Source of the DNA: JAVBKU01 sp031553875
GTDB lineage: Bacteria > Bacteroidota > Bacteroidia > Bacteroidales > Rikenellaceae
DNA: 64,000 nt
Assembly (NCBI GenBank): GCA_031553875.1
Contig: JAVBKU010000004.1
Coordinates: 124,001 to 188,000, forward strand
Reading direction: 5' to 3'
A program made the translations under genes and the position numbers. Shown in pieces: positions 56,143 through 64,000 of the stretch; the stretch's first letter is position 1, and the number at the start of each line of letters is the position of its first letter. The notes beneath the pieces were generated by a model. That model saw nothing but the letters and a program-made list of their open reading frames with translations. It made no database searches and was not told the DNA's origin.

Positions 56143-57672
56143 ATGATAACAGTAATAGTGATCATCGCCGCCCTTGTGGCCGCTGGGATCTCCTATGTTA
56201 TCACGCGCAAGAGTACGGAAGTGCGCAGGCGTGCGATACTCAAGGAGGCTGAGGCTGAAGGCGAGATGATAAAGAAAGAGAAGATCCTTCAGGCGAAGGA
56301 ACGCTTCATGCAGATGAAGTCGGAGCACGACAGGGCTGTGAACGAACGCAACTCGAAGATGGCCCAGAGCGAGTCCCACATCAAGCAGATGGAATCCAAT
56401 ATGAACCACCAGCTCGAGGAACTCTCCAAGAAACAGAGGGATCTCGATACTTCCAAGGAACAGGTGGAGAACTACAAGGCCAATCTCGAAAAGAAAAAGG
56501 AAGAGCTCGACAGGGTCATCAAGGAACAGAACGTACGCCTCGAACATATCGGGGGCATGAGCGCTGAGGATGCCAAGAACATCCTGATCGAGAACATGAA
56601 GTCTGAGGCCAAGGCCGACGCCATGACCTATGTCAACGAAGTGGTCGAAGAGGCCAAGATGACGGCCAACAAGGAGGCTCGCAAGATCGTGGTGCAGACC
56701 ATACAGAGGGTCGCTACCGAAACCGCCATCGAGAACTCGGTGACAGTGTTCAATATCGACAGCGACGAAGTGAAGGGCCGCATCATCGGCCGCGAAGGGC
56801 GTAATATCCGCGCCCTGGAAGCCGCTACCGGCGTAGAGATCATCGTCGACGATACTCCCGAGGCCATCATACTTTCAGGTTTCGATCCCGTGCGCAGGGA
56901 GATAGCCCGCCTGGCTCTTCACCAGTTGGTGACAGACGGACGTATCCATCCCGCCCGTATAGAGGAGATAGTGAGCAAGGTGCAGAAGCAGATCGAAGAG
57001 GAAATAGCCGAAGTGGGTAAGCGTACCGCCATCGACTTGGGCATCCACGGCCTGCATCCCGACCTTATCCGCCTTATCGGTAAGATGAAGTACCGTTCGT
57101 CATACGGACAGAACCTTCTCCAGCACTCGAGGGAGACAGCCAACCTTTGCGGTATCATGGCTGCCGAGCTGGGACTGAATCCCAAGCTCGCACGCCGTGC
57201 AGGTCTTCTGCACGATATAGGCAAGGTGCCCGACGACGAGCCCGAATTGCCACACGCAATTATCGGTATGAAACTCGCCGAAAAGTACAAGGAGAAGCCC
57301 GAGGTGATAAACGCCATCGGCGCCCACCACGACGAGACAGAGATGACCTCGCTGCTGGCCCCCATCGTACAGGTATGCGACGCCATATCAGGCGCGCGCC
57401 CCGGCGCCCGCAGGGAAGTGGTGGAGTCATACATCAAGCGTCTCAAGGAGATGGAAGACATGGCTGCGGCCTATCCCGGCGTGATGAAGACCTACGCCAT
57501 ACAGGCTGGTAGGGAGCTGCGCGTGATCGTCGGCAGCGAGAAGATCACCGACGCCGAAGCCGACCAGCTCTCGCACGATATCGCCAAGAAGATCCAGGAC
57601 GAGATGACATATCCCGGCCAGGTGAAGATCACAGTGATCCGCGAGACCCGCTCTATAAGCTACGCAAAGTAG
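56143..57672 (+). CDS. rny: Ribonuclease Y
   Basis: Membrane-anchored endoribonuclease starting mRNA decay, 509 aa. An N-terminal transmembrane helix (residues 1-20, MITVIVIIAALVAAGISYVI) leads to a long coiled coil (about 25-190). The KH domain is SVTVFNIDSDEVKGRIIGREGRN (GRIIGREG core). The HD domain has HSRETANLCGIMAA and LLHDIGKVPDDE (the HD pair), followed by GAHHDE and the C-terminal RELRVIVGSEKITDA. Lengths and order match the family. Interaction with a RicT-type complex would be expected from other bacteria, and a RicT-like gene is at 34479-35960. Strong terminator downstream. Confidence 0.95.
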   Translation: MITVIVIIAALVAAGISYVITRKSTEVRRRAILKEAEAEGEMIKKEKILQAKERFMQMKSEHDRAVNERNSKMAQSESHIKQMESNMNHQLEELSKKQRDLDTSKEQVENYKANLEKKKEELDRVIKEQNVRLEHIGGMSAEDAKNILIENMKSEAKADAMTYVNEVVEEAKMTANKEARKIVVQTIQRVATETAIENSVTVFNIDSDEVKGRIIGREGRNIRALEAATGVEIIVDDTPEAIILSGFDPVRREIARLALHQLVTDGRIHPARIEEIVSKVQKQIEEEIAEVGKRTAIDLGIHGLHPDLIRLIGKMKYRSSYGQNLLQHSRETANLCGIMAAELGLNPKLARRAGLLHDIGKVPDDEPELPHAIIGMKLAEKYKEKPEVINAIGAHHDETEMTSLLAPIVQVCDAISGARPGARREVVESYIKRLKEMEDMAAAYPGVMKTYAIQAGRELRVIVGSEKITDAEADQLSHDIAKKIQDEMTYPGQVKITVIRETRSISYAK

Positions 57673-57700
57673 GGTCTGGCTACGCGATCGTTACAACAGA

Positions 57701-57730
57701 AGGGGGGCGGAATTTTCGCTCCCCTTTTTA
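57701..57730 (+). terminator. rny terminator
   Basis: 9-bp stem with one G-T pair (arms AGGGGGGCG and CGCTCCCCT) and a T5 tract, 28 bp after the stop. Confidence 0.8.
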
Positions 57731-57845
57731 TTATATACACAGAAATGATGTATGTCGCATAGAATACCGGAGCCTGTTTTGCATGATTTTTGAGCGATAC
57801 GATTAAGCGTAACGTCTATCCGCTAACCCTCTAAAACCTACGACT

Positions 57846-58064
57846 ATGGCTAATTTTATTTCCCGTATGCTCGACGTGGCACATCGTTTCACGGCTTTCG
57901 ATTTCGCCATTTTTAAACTCTGTCTGTTGTCCATAGGTATCCTTCTGGGGACCTATTTCTGGGACTTCTTCCTGCGGTTCCTCACCGAGGTGTGGATCAT
58001 CGCTGTTATCGCACTTATTTATCTCCTGGTGCAGACGTTCAGTAACCTGCCGAAAAAACGTTAG
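57846..58064 (+). CDS. Small two-helix membrane protein, unknown
   Basis: 72 aa. Two hydrophobic segments (about 22-43 FAIFKLCLLSIGILLGTYFWDF and 47-64 TEVWIIAVIALIYLLVQTF) with a basic C-terminus (NLPKKR). No recognisable domain. It is bounded by terminators on both sides, so it is an independent transcript. Codon use matches neighbours and the ATG is well placed, which supports it being real. Function cannot be inferred. Confidence 0.65.
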   Translation: MANFISRMLDVAHRFTAFDFAIFKLCLLSIGILLGTYFWDFFLRFLTEVWIIAVIALIYLLVQTFSNLPKKR

Positions 58065-58080
58065 GATCATTTTCGTTTAT

Positions 58081-58118
58081 AAAACAAAGCGCACTCCGAA
58101 GAGTGCGCTTTGTTTTTT
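58081..58118. terminator. Strong bidirectional terminator
   Basis: Perfect 16-bp stem (AAAACAAAGCGCACTC and GAGTGCGCTTTGTTTT) around a CGAA loop, with a T tail. It ends the small membrane-protein transcript and may also act on the minus-strand nth transcript. Confidence 0.85.
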
Positions 58119-58167
58119 GCGGTTTGTCCGGTCGTTTTACGGAGCGGCAAATATTTGGTTGTAAGGA

Positions 58168-58824
58168 TTATATAGCTTTATTTTTCGCTATTTGGTCCTT
58201 GTAATATTTACAGTAAGGCGTGAGTCCGCAGGCATCGCATTTGGGCTTGCGGGCGGTACATACGTAGCGGCCGTGGAGAATGAGCCAGTGGTGGGCGAGG
58301 GGGAGTAGCGATTTGTCGAAGTATTTTTCGAGCTGTTTCTCGGCCTGTAGGGGGTTACGCGCACCCACGGTGAGTCCTATGCGGGCGGCTACCCTGAATA
58401 CATGGGTGTCGACCGGCATCACGGCCTTGTTGAATATCACCACACCCACCACGTTGGCCGTTTTGCGCCCCACGCCGGGCAGACTCTCCAATTGAGCTAT
58501 ATCGGATGGTACCACACCCCCGAAGTCGGACACAAGTTTGCGAGCCATGCCCAGCAGGTTACGGGCCTTGTTATTGGGATATGAAACGCTCTTTATATAT
58601 TCGTAAATCTCCTCTTGCGTGGCCGCAGCCATGCTTTTGGCTGTGGGGAAACGCTCGAACAGCGGAGGAGTGACAATATTGACCCTCTTATCGGTACACT
58701 GGGCGGACAGTATCACCGCTACCAAAAGCTGATAGGGGTTGTCATAATGGAGCTCCGACTCAGCCACTGGCATAGTCGCCTGGAACCACTCGGTCACTTT
58801 TGCATACAGTTCGCTTCGTTTCAT
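58168..58824 (-). CDS. nth: Endonuclease III
   Basis: DNA glycosylase/AP-lyase that removes oxidised pyrimidines, 218 aa. The helix-hairpin-helix LESLPGVGRKTANVVGVVIF carries the catalytic Lys, and the following VMPVDTHVFRVAARIG has the catalytic Asp. The C-terminal iron-sulfur motif is CTARKPKCDACGLTPYC (C-x6-C-x2-C-x5-C). All catalytic parts are present. It follows the UvrD/PcrA gene by 12 bp on the same strand, forming a two-gene repair operon. Confidence 0.95.
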   Translation of the reverse strand: MKRSELYAKVTEWFQATMPVAESELHYDNPYQLLVAVILSAQCTDKRVNIVTPPLFERFPTAKSMAAATQEEIYEYIKSVSYPNNKARNLLGMARKLVSDFGGVVPSDIAQLESLPGVGRKTANVVGVVIFNKAVMPVDTHVFRVAARIGLTVGARNPLQAEKQLEKYFDKSLLPLAHHWLILHGRYVCTARKPKCDACGLTPYCKYYKDQIAKNKAI

Positions 58825-58836
58825 AGTTGGGAAGTT

Positions 58837-61242
58837 TTATCCAATGACGGTCAGTTTGGCGAATTTGCCAAGGAGGGTCTTCTCGCATCCTCTTCCGAAG
58901 TCAACAGTTATTTTCTGGTCGCCGTTCCATGGTTCTATGGCGGTTATCACTCCGTCGCCGAACTTGTCATGTAAGACTTTCATCCCCGTACTGTAACCGC
59001 CGGAGGGAGTGCCTCGTTGCGTTCCTGTTGACATCGCGCCGGGGGCATCGTCGGCCTCTTTTTTGAGCTTCACTCCGAGGCTTTTCATCCCCGCCGAAGG
59101 GCGTATGGTTATGGGCTTTACGTTCACGGAGGGGCGTGCCTGCTCCTTTTCGCCTTTCGGGGGGTAGTAAGTAGTACGCTGTTTGTAGTTCGAGGCAGCG
59201 CCTCGTATTGCTTCGGTCTCGCGGCTTATCTTGGGGGATGCTGTGTCGTCATCGAGGTCGAAAGCAACGTCCAAGAGGCTCGGATCTATCTCCTTGAGGA
59301 AACGGCTCGGAGTGCAGAAGCTCATCTCGCCCCACTTGAACCTGCTCTGCGAGAATGTGAGCGTCGCCGAACGTTTGGCCCTCGTAAGGGCTACGTAGAA
59401 CAGGCGGCGCTCTTCCTCTATACCCTCGGATGAGGTTATGGCCATCATACTGGGGAAGAGGTTTTCTTCGAGCCCCGTAATGAAAATATGCTGGAACTCA
59501 AGTCCTTTGGCTGCGTGGACGGTCATCAGAGTGACCTTGTTGGTCGCGCCCTCCTCCTCGTTGTCCATGTCGGTTAAGAGCATGATATTCTGGAGCCATT
59601 CGTCGATGGTCACGGCCTCTCCCTCGACATGCTCGGGGTCGGCGAGTTTTTCCTTCTCGAAGGCGCTGATGGAGTTGAGCAATTCCTCGATATTCTCCAG
59701 AGCGCTGACCGATTCGGGCTGTGGATTCCCTTTGAACAGGGGCAATATCCCCGAACGCATCGCCACCTCGACCCCGAATTTATAGGCTTCGGTATTGGGT
59801 CGCATCAGGGATAATTCGCTTATGGCTGAGGTAAAGGAAGTTATCTTACGCGCTGTGCCGGCGTTGACGTCGAGCTCCTCCGGAGTCATCGAGCTGGCCG
59901 CCTCCCACATGCTGATACCTTTCTCGGCAGCCCGCGCGGATATCTTGCCGATGGTAATGTCGCCGAGCCCGCGCGCGGGGTAGTTGATTATACGCTTGAA
60001 GGCTTCGTCGTCGCGGGTGTTGAGTATAAGGGCGAAATATGCCAGCAGGTCTTTTATCTCCTTGCGCTGGTAGAACGACGTGCCGCCCCAGATTCGGTAG
60101 GGAATATTCCGTAACCTCAGGGCGTCCTCTATGGCGCGCGACTGGGCGTTGGTACGGTAGAGTACAGCCACATCTCCATAGCTCGTGTCGCGTTCGTTCC
60201 TTACTACCGACGATATTTCCGACGCGATTCTCGACGCCTCCTCCTTGTCGGTGTAGGCGCGGTGTACGCGGATAAGTTCGCCCTTGTCGCCCGAAGAGAA
60301 GGAGTTCTTCTTGAGCTGCTTTTTGTTGTTCTTTATCACGCAGTTGGCCGCGTCGACAATGGTGCGCGTGGAGCGGTAGTTCTGTTCCAATTTGAACACC
60401 TTGGCCTTCGGGAAGTCGTTCTGGAATCGCAGGATATTCTCGATCTTGGCCCCGCGGAAAGAGTATATACTCTGCGCGTCGTCACCAACTACGCACACAT
60501 TGGAATGTCCCTCGCCAAGTTTGCGGATTATGGCATACTGTGCCAGGTTGGTGTCCTGGTACTCGTCCACGAGTATATACCTGAACCTTTGACGGTATTT
60601 ATCCAGCGCCTGCGGGTGGTCGCGGAAAAGGATGTTGATGTTGAGCAGCAGGTCATCGAAGTCCATAGCCCCGTTGGCCCGGCACTTGGCCGCGTAGCGC
60701 TTGTATATCTCGGCGAACTGCGGCTGCTTGCGCTCCCTGTCCTCGGCTATTAGCGACGTGTTGGCCTCGTAAGCCTGGGGCGGTATCAGGTTATTCTTAC
60801 AGAGGGAAATGCGCGAGAAAACGTTGTTCACCTTGTATGTTTCGTCGCTGAGGTTCATCTCCTTGATTATGGCCTTGACCACATTCCTCGAGTCGGCCGT
60901 GTCGTAGATGGTGAAAGAGGAGGGGTAACCCAACGTTTCGGCCTCGGCGCGGAGTATGCGCAGGAACATCGAGTGGAACGTGCCCATCCACAGCCTGCGG
61001 GCCGCGCCGACGCTCACCAGCGAGCCGATGCGCTCCCTCATCTCCGCCGCCGCCTTGTTGGTGAAGGTGAGGGCGAGGATGGAGGAGGGGTCTATGCCTT
61101 TGTCTATCATGTAGGCTATGCGGCAGGTGAGTACCCTCGTTTTGCCCGAGCCCGCTCCCGCCACAATGAGCGACGGCCCCTCGAAGGAGATCGCCGCCTC
61201 GCGCTGCACCTCGCTCAGGCCCTTTATGTATGAAGAATCCAC
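58837..61242 (-). CDS. UvrD/PcrA-type DNA helicase
   Basis: ATP-dependent 3'-5' SF1 helicase for nucleotide-excision and mismatch repair and for clearing recombination intermediates, 801 aa. Motif I VAGAGSGKTRVL at about 30-40, ILALTFTNKAAAEMRERI (motif Ia), LVDEYQDTN (motif II), VCVVGDDAQSIYSFRGA (motif III), LEQNYRST (IV), TVHAAKGLEF (V) and YVALTRAKRSATL (VI). The C-terminal tail carries the Tudor-like KVLHDKFGDGVITAIEP segment that contacts partners. PcrA and UvrD cannot be told apart by sequence alone here. Upstream of nth in one operon. Confidence 0.94.
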   Translation of the reverse strand: MDSSYIKGLSEVQREAAISFEGPSLIVAGAGSGKTRVLTCRIAYMIDKGIDPSSILALTFTNKAAAEMRERIGSLVSVGAARRLWMGTFHSMFLRILRAEAETLGYPSSFTIYDTADSRNVVKAIIKEMNLSDETYKVNNVFSRISLCKNNLIPPQAYEANTSLIAEDRERKQPQFAEIYKRYAAKCRANGAMDFDDLLLNINILFRDHPQALDKYRQRFRYILVDEYQDTNLAQYAIIRKLGEGHSNVCVVGDDAQSIYSFRGAKIENILRFQNDFPKAKVFKLEQNYRSTRTIVDAANCVIKNNKKQLKKNSFSSGDKGELIRVHRAYTDKEEASRIASEISSVVRNERDTSYGDVAVLYRTNAQSRAIEDALRLRNIPYRIWGGTSFYQRKEIKDLLAYFALILNTRDDEAFKRIINYPARGLGDITIGKISARAAEKGISMWEAASSMTPEELDVNAGTARKITSFTSAISELSLMRPNTEAYKFGVEVAMRSGILPLFKGNPQPESVSALENIEELLNSISAFEKEKLADPEHVEGEAVTIDEWLQNIMLLTDMDNEEEGATNKVTLMTVHAAKGLEFQHIFITGLEENLFPSMMAITSSEGIEEERRLFYVALTRAKRSATLTFSQSRFKWGEMSFCTPSRFLKEIDPSLLDVAFDLDDDTASPKISRETEAIRGAASNYKQRTTYYPPKGEKEQARPSVNVKPITIRPSAGMKSLGVKLKKEADDAPGAMSTGTQRGTPSGGYSTGMKVLHDKFGDGVITAIEPWNGDQKITVDFGRGCEKTLLGKFAKLTVIG

Positions 61243-61262
61243 TATTGTCTGTTTGTTTACCG

Positions 61263-61270
61263 CAAAGATA
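61263..61270 (-). promoter_or_regulatory. pcrA/uvrD -7 element (TATCTTTG, minus strand)
   Basis: CAAAGATA on the plus strand. Start near 61256, leader about 14 nt. No matching -33. Confidence 0.5.
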
Positions 61271-61380
61271 ATATACGGGGGCTACAATAGGAAATTAATG
61301 TATTCACAAGAAATCAACAACTCCGCTCCGCCCCGGAGAGTGAAAAAGCCCGCGGACGAGTGTTATTTCCTCCGCAGGGG

Positions 61381-61411
61381 TTTAAAAATCTAAAAAATTA
61401 CAATATTTTTG
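61381..61411 (+). promoter_or_regulatory. moxR promoter (TTTA-N19-TATTTTTG)
   Basis: TATTTTTG at 61404-61411 and TTTA (one mismatch) at 61381-61384, spacing 19. Start near 61418, leader about 74 nt before the moxR ATG. Confidence 0.65.
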
Positions 61412-61491
61412 TGGGTCGGCCGTTAGGTGTCCGAATACGGACGCGGGCCGCGTGCGAAAGAGTCAAAACTACTTAAATCATATATACTATC

Positions 61492-62490
61492 ATGGGTGAA
61501 GTAATTAATATTAAGGAACTCAACGAGAGGATAGAGCGCGAGAGCGTTTTCGTGGATACGCTATCCATGGAGATGGGCAAGGTGATAGTGGGGCAGAAAC
61601 ATCTGGTGGATACCCTGCTTATCGGTCTGCTGTCCAACGGCCACATACTTTTGGAGGGCGTGCCGGGCCTCGCCAAGACCCTCGCCATCACCACGCTGGC
61701 CCAGGCCGTCGACGCCAAGTTCAGCCGTATACAGTTCACTCCCGACCTGCTCCCCGCCGACCTTATAGGTACTCTGATCTACAGCCAGAAGAGCGAAGAG
61801 TTCATGGTGAAGAAAGGCCCTGTGTTTGCCAACTTTATCCTTGCCGACGAAATCAACCGCTCTCCGGCCAAGGTGCAGAGCGCCCTGCTGGAGGCGATGC
61901 AGGAGCGTCAGGTGACTATCGGCGACGAAACTTACCCTCTGCCGCAGCCTTTCCTCGTGCTCGCCACGCAGAACCCCCTCGAGCAGGAGGGCACCTATCC
62001 TCTGCCCGAAGCGCAGGTCGACCGTTTTATGCTCAAGGCCAAGATAACTTACCCTAAGAAGCAAGAAGAGCGCGATATAATCCGCATGAACATGGCGGGA
62101 GAGGGAATGCCCAAGCCCAATAAGGTGGTGTCGCCCGAAGATATAGTGCGCGCCCGCGGGGTGGTGTCCGACGTGTATATGGACGAGAAGATAGAGAAAT
62201 ACATCATAGATATAATCTTCGCTACGAGGGAGCCTGCCGAGTATAAGCTCTCGAAGCTCGTACCCCTTATCAGCTACGGCGGATCGCCCCGAGCCAGCAT
62301 TTCGCTCGCCCGCGCGGCCAAAGCCTACGCCTTTATCAAAAGAAGGGGTTATGTCATTCCCGAGGACGTGAGGGCCGTGGCCTACGACGTGCTGCGCCAC
62401 CGTATCGGCGTGACCTACGAAGCCGAGGCCGAGAATATCTCGACCGAAGAGATGATAACCGAGATACTCAACAACGTCGAAGTACCCTAA
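61492..62490 (+). CDS. MoxR-family AAA+ ATPase
   Basis: 332 aa. Chaperone-like AAA+ ATPase, the first gene of a MoxR-DUF58-Bat (aerotolerance) cluster typical of Bacteroidota. Walker A is LLEGVPGLAKTLAI and Walker B is ILADEINRSPAKVQSA. LATQNPLEQEGTYPLPEAQVDRFML contains sensor 1 and the arginine-finger region. The C-terminal lid has YGGSPRASISLARAAKAYAF. It is thought to help assemble or activate von Willebrand-factor proteins encoded nearby. DUF58 starts 28 bp downstream. Confidence 0.92.
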   Translation: MGEVINIKELNERIERESVFVDTLSMEMGKVIVGQKHLVDTLLIGLLSNGHILLEGVPGLAKTLAITTLAQAVDAKFSRIQFTPDLLPADLIGTLIYSQKSEEFMVKKGPVFANFILADEINRSPAKVQSALLEAMQERQVTIGDETYPLPQPFLVLATQNPLEQEGTYPLPEAQVDRFMLKAKITYPKKQEERDIIRMNMAGEGMPKPNKVVSPEDIVRARGVVSDVYMDEKIEKYIIDIIFATREPAEYKLSKLVPLISYGGSPRASISLARAAKAYAFIKRRGYVIPEDVRAVAYDVLRHRIGVTYEAEAENISTEEMITEILNNVEVP

Positions 62491-62518
62491 ACCCTCTTTT
62501 CCCTCCGCAGCCTGAATA

Positions 62519-63400
62519 ATGGAGAACAGCAACGACATACTCAAACAGGTCCGGAAGCTGGAGATCAAGACCCGCGGATTAAGCAACGAGATATTCGCGG
62601 GGAAGTATCACACGGCTTTCAAGGGGCGTGGTATGGCCTTCAGTGAGGTGCGCGAGTACCGTGCCGGTGACGACGTGAGGGATATCGACTGGAACGTCAC
62701 GGCCAGAAGCCGCGCACCCCATATTAAGGTCTACGAAGAGGAGAGGGAGCTTACGATGATGCTCGTGGTGGACGTGAGCGGATCGCGCATGTTCGGCACT
62801 TCGGGCAAGCTCAAAAAGAATATGATAACCGAGATCGGAGCCCTGCTCGCCTTCTCGGCCATTGAGAATAACGACAAGGTTGGCTGTATTTTTTTCAGCG
62901 ACAAGGTCGAGAAATTCATCCCGCCCAAGAAAGGCCGCTCGCACCTGTTGATGGTCATCCGGGAACTGATAGAGTTCACTCCGCAGGATAAGGGGACGGA
63001 TATTTCCGGTGCCCTGCGATATATGACCAATGTCATTAAGAAGCGTAGTACGGCGTTCCTGTTGTCCGATTTTATGGATATAGAGGAGGGCAAGGCGCGA
63101 TTCGAGGAGGCCCTGAAGATAGCCTCCGGCAAACACGATATCGTGGGAATAAGGGTTTACGATAAGAGGGAGACAGAACTGCCCGACGTGGGTATGATCG
63201 AGCTAAAAGACGCCGAGACCGGGGCTAAAGTATGGGCCGACTCTTCGGCTAAGAGTGTCCGCGAGGCCTATGCCCGCTATTGGGATACGAATAACAAGGT
63301 TATCGACGCCGTGCTGAAAAAGGCGAGGGTCGACAATGTTTCCATCGAGACGGGCGAGGACTACCTGAGCGCCCTGATACGATTGTTTAAGATGAGATAA
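62519..63400 (+). CDS. DUF58 (VWA-like) protein of the MoxR/Bat cluster
   Basis: 293 aa, no signal peptide. The N-terminal DUF58 pattern is GKYHTAFKGRGMAFSEVREYRAGDDVRDIDWNVTARSRAPHIKVYEEERELTM. It is followed by a VWA-like domain with a MIDAS-type motif VDVSGSRMFG (D-x-S-x-S). The conserved FSDKVEKFIPPKKGR and LLSDFMD follow. Paired with MoxR it is thought to form an ATPase-substrate system for periplasmic or metal-linked maturation; the exact role is unresolved. Its stop TAA overlaps the ATG of the next gene by one base. Confidence 0.9.
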   Translation: MENSNDILKQVRKLEIKTRGLSNEIFAGKYHTAFKGRGMAFSEVREYRAGDDVRDIDWNVTARSRAPHIKVYEEERELTMMLVVDVSGSRMFGTSGKLKKNMITEIGALLAFSAIENNDKVGCIFFSDKVEKFIPPKKGRSHLLMVIRELIEFTPQDKGTDISGALRYMTNVIKKRSTAFLLSDFMDIEEGKARFEEALKIASGKHDIVGIRVYDKRETELPDVGMIELKDAETGAKVWADSSAKSVREAYARYWDTNNKVIDAVLKKARVDNVSIETGEDYLSALIRLFKMR

Positions 63401-64000
63401 TGAGAGCGTTAGCGTGTGCCATATTGATCTTTGCTTCGGTTGCGGGCCTCAGGGCTCAAACCGATAGCAGCGCTTTCCCCCGCGTGAGGGCCAGTTTGAG
63501 CGCCGACAGCGTTATGATCGGCGACCAGTTCCGCCTGAGGGTGGAGATAGACAAGGATATGGTGCAGCTCATCCAGTTTCCCATATTCCGCGGCGGCAAG
63601 GTGGGCGATAAGCTCGAGATCATGGCCGAGGGCCCCGTCGACACCCTTAAAAAGGACGGTAGGCGGTTGACCATAGGACGCGAATACCTGCTCACCACCT
63701 TCGACGAGGGAATATACGCCCTGGGTAAATTCCCTGTGCTGTATGTCGACAAAAATATTGTCGACACTATATGGTCCGTGGATTCGCTGAATATCGTCGT
63801 CGGCACCTTTGAAATAGACACTCTCACGCAGAAAATATTCGACATCAAACCGCCCATGAAGGCGCCGCTGAAAGTGGATGAATTCTGGGGTTATGCTATA
63901 ATCGCATGCGCCGTTATATTCGTTGTGGCCATGCTATTGCTGTGGCTTACAACGCGCAGGAAGGAGGCCAAACGCAAGGAGGAGATCGAGAAGATGATAG
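63400..64000 (+). CDS. Bat-cluster membrane protein, N-terminal part (cut by window edge)
   Basis: About 200 codons visible, open to the edge. The signal peptide is MRALACAILIFASVAGLRA. A periplasmic beta-sandwich-like domain follows, with RVRASLSADSVMIGDQFRLRVEIDKD and DTLKKDGRRLTIGREYLLTTFDEGIYALG. Then there is a transmembrane segment (about 172-191, GYAIIACAVIFVVAMLLLW) and a basic, charged start of a cytoplasmic tail. It starts at the overlapping TAATG. This is the usual third gene in MoxR-DUF58 loci of Bacteroidota, often annotated as a BatD-like or hypothetical protein. The rest lies outside the window. Confidence 0.78.
   Translation, partial: MRALACAILIFASVAGLRAQTDSSAFPRVRASLSADSVMIGDQFRLRVEIDKDMVQLIQFPIFRGGKVGDKLEIMAEGPVDTLKKDGRRLTIGREYLLTTFDEGIYALGKFPVLYVDKNIVDTIWSVDSLNIVVGTFEIDTLTQKIFDIKPPMKAPLKVDEFWGYAIIACAVIFVVAMLLLWLTTRRKEAKRKEEIEKMI

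Noticed and set aside
1..64000. Insertion sequences, integrases, prophage or CRISPR arrays
   Set aside because: No transposase, recombinase or phage structural gene and no regularly spaced repeats were seen.

Overview
The window reads as one continuous chromosomal segment of a member of the order Bacteroidales (Bacteroidota). The evidence is the gene set: type III glutamine synthetase, the MurF-alanine racemase fusion, GldH, a two-domain LptD of the Bacteroidota type, RicT/PSP1 with a long RGG tail, and MoxR/DUF58 of an aerotolerance (Bat) cluster. The promoters agree: many starts are preceded by the Bacteroidota sigma-factor signature TTTG-N19/20-TAnnTTTG, and Shine-Dalgarno sequences are rare. 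The coding DNA is fairly GC-rich and strongly biased. A Rikenellaceae/Alistipes-like genus is possible, but I cannot prove it from sequence alone.

Layout. 1-5.8 kb: start of alaS (minus), two tandem M23 peptidases and glnN. 6.1-14.7 kb: a polysaccharide-use locus with three tandem heparinase II/III-family lyases on the minus strand, diverging from a FucP-like sugar permease and a ROK sugar kinase. 14.7-15.06 kb: a non-coding block with a 16-bp inverted repeat and a REP-like palindrome. 15-26.7 kb: envelope genes (lptD, amidase, mlaD), mutS2, an AT-rich orphan lipoprotein, murF-alr and an RsmI-like methyltransferase. 26.8-33.5 kb: the leucine cluster leuA-leuC-leuD-second synthase-leuB, with a structured leader. 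33.5-37.2 kb: rpmI-rplT (minus) diverging from ricT-gldH-trmB. 37.3-45.6 kb: two PL8 lyases flanking a CDF transporter, an alkaline phosphatase and a UDP-glucuronate decarboxylase, followed by a META-domain lipoprotein. 45.7-50 kb: ridA, tRNA-Pro(CGG), DUF3127 protein, two peptidyl-prolyl isomerases, a cupin lipoprotein and a ureohydrolase. 50-58 kb: pdxB, pyrD, cinA, rimO, a coiled-coil protein plus zapA, a probable non-coding RNA, rny and a small membrane protein. 58-64 kb: pcrA/uvrD-nth (minus), then moxR-DUF58-Bat-type membrane protein running off the end.

The five lyases are the main accessory content. Heparinase II/III and PL8 families both cleave uronic-acid-containing polysaccharides such as glycosaminoglycans by beta-elimination. 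The permease and ROK kinase beside the first set could take up and phosphorylate a released sugar. No SusC/SusD pair, sulfatase, unsaturated glucuronyl hydrolase or hybrid two-component regulator is present in the window, so either these lie elsewhere or the locus feeds on something released by other organisms. The remainder is core housekeeping. The less explained parts are non-coding: the zapA-rny RNA candidate, the leuA leader with a small upstream ORF, and three intergenic blocks with inverted repeats. I found no CRISPR array, transposase, integrase or prophage gene.
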